A DNA stretch of 64,000 bases from Streptococcus parauberis NCFD 2020. Its GTDB lineage: Bacteria; Bacillota; Bacilli; Lactobacillales; Streptococcaceae. Below are positions 62,036-64,000 of the stretch, piece after piece (position 1 is the stretch's first letter; each line of letters opens with the position of its first letter). A program made the translations under genes and the position numbers. The notes below the pieces were generated by a model. The model was given only the letters and a program-made list of their open reading frames with translations, was not told where the DNA came from and searched no databases. The stretch spans positions 372,001 to 436,000 of the forward strand of contig NZ_AEUT02000001.1 of NCBI RefSeq assembly GCF_000187935.1, in the 5' to 3' direction.

Positions 62036-62113
62036 CAAATTTTTTCGTTTTTTAGGTGATTTTTGAAAATATTTTTGCTAAAGTTAAGATAAAGTTTCCA
62101 CAGGGAGGACATT

Positions 62114-62998
62114 ATGCTCATCAAAGAAGAATTGGAATCTTATACTTTTTCGCAGGCAGAAGCTGTTGCCGTCAGATATATTATCGATCATGTAGAACAA
62201 CTAGAAAAAATTAGCATACAAGCCTTGGCTAAAGAATCCTTTACGCAACCTTCAACAATAGTCAGAATAGCCAAAAAGCTCGGTTTCAAGGGCTGGGTTG
62301 ATTTTAAACATGCTTACCTTGAGGAACATCGCTATCTGACTAGTCAGTTCACGAAAGTGGATTCTAACATTCCTTTTAAGGCTAAGGATAATGTGATGAC
62401 ACTTGCTGCAAAGATTGCTTCGCTGGAAAAGTCAACTATTGATGATCTCATATCTTTACTTCATCACGATGATTTGTCCCAAGCAAAGCAAATACTTAAT
62501 GCAAATAAAACCATATATCTTTTTGGTCAAAATGCTAATATTTTACTGGCCCAAGATTTTGCCTTAAAAATGCGTAGACTAGGTAAATTAATTCATATAG
62601 TTACAACTGCAGGTGAGGAGAAGTATGAAGCTTATAATATTCCGCAAGATTCGGTGGCAATCTTAATTTCTACATCAGGTGAAACGCCAATGATTCTTGA
62701 AATTAATGAAATACTGGCTAAGCGAAAGATTAAACGGATTGGGATAACTAGTATAGGAAATAATACTTTATCTCAGTCAGTTGATCTTTTTCTTCCCATC
62801 ACAACACGCGAAAAACTCTTTTCTAAAATCGGAAATTTCACGACAAATATTTCAATCCATGTCTTGCTTGATATTCTTTATGGGCTTGCTTTTTCAAGTG
62901 CTTATGATGAAAATTTGAATCATTTAAAGACATCTGGACAATTAATTGATCGAAGATTTTCTGCTACAGAGTTGATGGAGGAAGAAAAAGAGGACTAA
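62114..62998 (+). CDS. RpiR-family regulator divergent from the GH4 gene
   Basis: A 294-residue regulator: HTH ISIQALAKESFTQPSTIVRIAKKLGFKGWVDFK and a C-terminal SIS domain (KTIYLFGQNANILLAQDFALK, then VAILISTSGETPMILEINE). GGGAGGAC precedes ATG 62114. It likely senses a phospho-glucoside or its product and controls the GH4 gene. It is a distant relative of the RpiR at 42398. Confidence 0.9.
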   Translation: MLIKEELESYTFSQAEAVAVRYIIDHVEQLEKISIQALAKESFTQPSTIVRIAKKLGFKGWVDFKHAYLEEHRYLTSQFTKVDSNIPFKAKDNVMTLAAKIASLEKSTIDDLISLLHHDDLSQAKQILNANKTIYLFGQNANILLAQDFALKMRRLGKLIHIVTTAGEEKYEAYNIPQDSVAILISTSGETPMILEINEILAKRKIKRIGITSIGNNTLSQSVDLFLPITTREKLFSKIGNFTTNISIHVLLDILYGLAFSSAYDENLNHLKTSGQLIDRRFSATELMEEEKED

Positions 62999-63028
62999 GC
63001 ATTGTAATTAGTGGGTGAATTTTTTTAT

Positions 63029-63057
63029 TTTACAATATACCCATAAGGGTATATAAT
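63029..63057 (+). promoter_or_regulatory. Promoter with CsoR/CstR-like operator in the spacer
   Basis: TTTACA (63029-63034), 17-bp spacer, TATAAT (63052-63057). The dyad TATACCC-ATAA-GGGTATA (63036-63053) fills the spacer and touches the -10. It resembles operators of CsoR-family persulfide or copper repressors. Confidence 0.75.
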
Positions 63058-63060
63058 TAA

Positions 63061-63078
63061 TCCTATAATATTATAGGA
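63061..63078 (+). repeat. Perfect 18-bp palindrome over the ribosome-binding site
   Basis: TCCTATAATATTATAGGA is its own reverse complement and includes the first bases of the AGGAGA ribosome-binding site of the next gene, so it could bind a protein or hide the site in an RNA hairpin. Confidence 0.6.
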
Positions 63079-63085
63079 GAATTTT

Positions 63086-64000
63086 ATGGCTAAAAAAATT
63101 GTTATTATTGGAGGAGTAGCTGGTGGAGCGACTGCGGCAACTCGACTTCGTCGTCTTAACGAGGAAGATCAGATTATACTAATTGAGAAGGGTGAATACA
63201 TTTCATTTGCCAATTGTGGTTTACCATATCATATAGGTGGAACCATAGAGGACAGAGAAAATCTAATTTTACAAACAGTTGATGGAATGAGCAGTCAATA
63301 TGGTATTGATATTCGCAACTTTTCGGAGGTTCTTTCAATTGATACGAATGCTAAGACCGTTTCAATTTTTAATCATATAACACATGAAGAATACGACGAA
63401 ACCTATGATGATTTAATAATCTCTACAGGAGCAAAAGCAATTAAGCCCTCTATTCCTGGTTTAGAAGATGCAAAAAATGTCTTTACACTGAGAAATATTC
63501 CTGATATGGACTTAATAAAAGCCTATATTGCTGATAATGATGTTAAAAGTGCAACAGTTATTGGTGGTGGTTTTATTGGCTTGGAAATGATGGAAAATCT
63601 TGTTGAACTAGGACTTTCTGTCAATCTAGTCGAAATGGCTCCACAAGTCATGCCTAATATTGACTTTGAGATGGCACAGCAATTGCATGCGCAAATTAAT
63701 ATGCATGGCATAAATTTAATTTTAAACGACGGATTAAATAAAATTGTAGATCATGGAAACCTCTTACTTTTAAATAGTGGTAAAACACTGCCTACAGATT
63801 TGACAATCTTATCTATCGGCGTGGTCCCAGAAAATACTTTAGCTAAAGCAGCTGGCTTGGAACTTGGTGTTAAAGGTGCCATAAAAGTTACACCTCAAAT
63901 GCAGACATCAGCTGAACATGTTTATGCCATTGGTGATGTTATTGAAGTGACAGATACTGTTTCTGGTCTAGAGACTAATATACCTTTAGCATGGCCAGCT
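63086..64000 (+). CDS. CoA-disulfide/persulfide reductase-type flavoprotein (3' partial)
   Basis: FAD/NAD(P)H-dependent pyridine nucleotide-disulfide reductase with a single active cysteine. Visible: FAD motif KKIVIIGGVAGGATAATRLRR, active-site Cys in SFANCGLPYHIGG (C44), LIISTGAKAIKPSIPG, NAD(P) motif VIGGGFIGLEMMENLVE and the second FAD motif HVYAIGDVIEV. AGGAGA precedes ATG 63086. The frame is open to the window end, so I cannot see whether a C-terminal rhodanese domain follows. The operator upstream favours a reactive-sulfur (CoA persulfide) role, by inference. Confidence 0.9.
   Translation, partial: MAKKIVIIGGVAGGATAATRLRRLNEEDQIILIEKGEYISFANCGLPYHIGGTIEDRENLILQTVDGMSSQYGIDIRNFSEVLSIDTNAKTVSIFNHITHEEYDETYDDLIISTGAKAIKPSIPGLEDAKNVFTLRNIPDMDLIKAYIADNDVKSATVIGGGFIGLEMMENLVELGLSVNLVEMAPQVMPNIDFEMAQQLHAQINMHGINLILNDGLNKIVDHGNLLLLNSGKTLPTDLTILSIGVVPENTLAKAAGLELGVKGAIKVTPQMQTSAEHVYAIGDVIEVTDTVSGLETNIPLAWPA

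Overview
The window is low-GC Gram-positive DNA of the Lactobacillales. The best fit is a dairy- or bovine-associated Streptococcus, because it carries a complete tagatose-6-phosphate lactose operon next to a tyrosine integrase and an ordinary chromosomal flank. I cannot name the species from sequence alone. Several middle segments look like lactococcal or enterococcal plasmid DNA, so the window is a mosaic mobile island followed by chromosome.

Layout. (1) 1-9.9 kb is an ICE/IME transfer module: VirD4-type coupling protein (5' end outside the window), topoisomerase III, a very large primase/ArdC multidomain protein, a hairpin-rich candidate oriT, MobC and a relaxase. (2) 9.9-18.4 kb is a defence cargo: decayed genes, then a type I restriction-modification operon (hsdR, hsdM, hsdS) and a GIY-YIG protein. 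(3) 18.4-29.1 kb is plasmid-like, IS-littered DNA: a broken recombinase, an ISS1-like element, N5-(carboxyethyl)ornithine synthase, envelope-stress genes, a serine resolvase, an IS3-family remnant, and an arsRDA operon cut off by a truncated IS1216-like element. (4) 29.3-34.8 kb is a compact redox/metal island: dps, an FNR-like regulator, lgt, copZ and a P1B-type ATPase. (5) 35-41 kb holds a dead large serine recombinase, a GmrSD/SspE-like nuclease, a second partial hsdM copy and an IS3-family element. (6) 41.2-54.9 kb is the sugar region: MetE-like methyltransferase, RpiR regulator, fructose PTS operon, then lacR and lacABCDFEGX. (7) 55.1-57.1 kb is the integration module (Xre, DUF3173, integrase). 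(8) 57.3-64 kb is the presumed chromosome: glycosyltransferase, dead gtrA and acyltransferase genes, a GH4 phospho-glucosidase with its RpiR regulator, and a CoA-disulfide reductase running off the end.

The most interesting system is the redox/metal island. Four promoters (dps, the FNR-like regulator, copZ, the P-type ATPase) each carry a TTGAT-N4-RTCAA box. Each box is centred exactly 29.5 bp upstream of the first base of a TATAAT/TATACT -10 element, and none has a good -35. This is the geometry of a class II FNR/CRP-activated promoter, and the regulator encoded inside the island has the E-xx-SR recognition helix expected for TTGAT. It therefore reads as a self-contained, autoregulated, mobile redox regulon. 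The copZ promoter has an additional CopY-type box.

Many genes carry single lesions: frameshifts in homopolymers, nonsense codons, IS truncations. This fits decaying cargo, but two lesions in A7 runs could also be sequencing error or slippage sites. No rRNA, tRNA or CRISPR array was seen.
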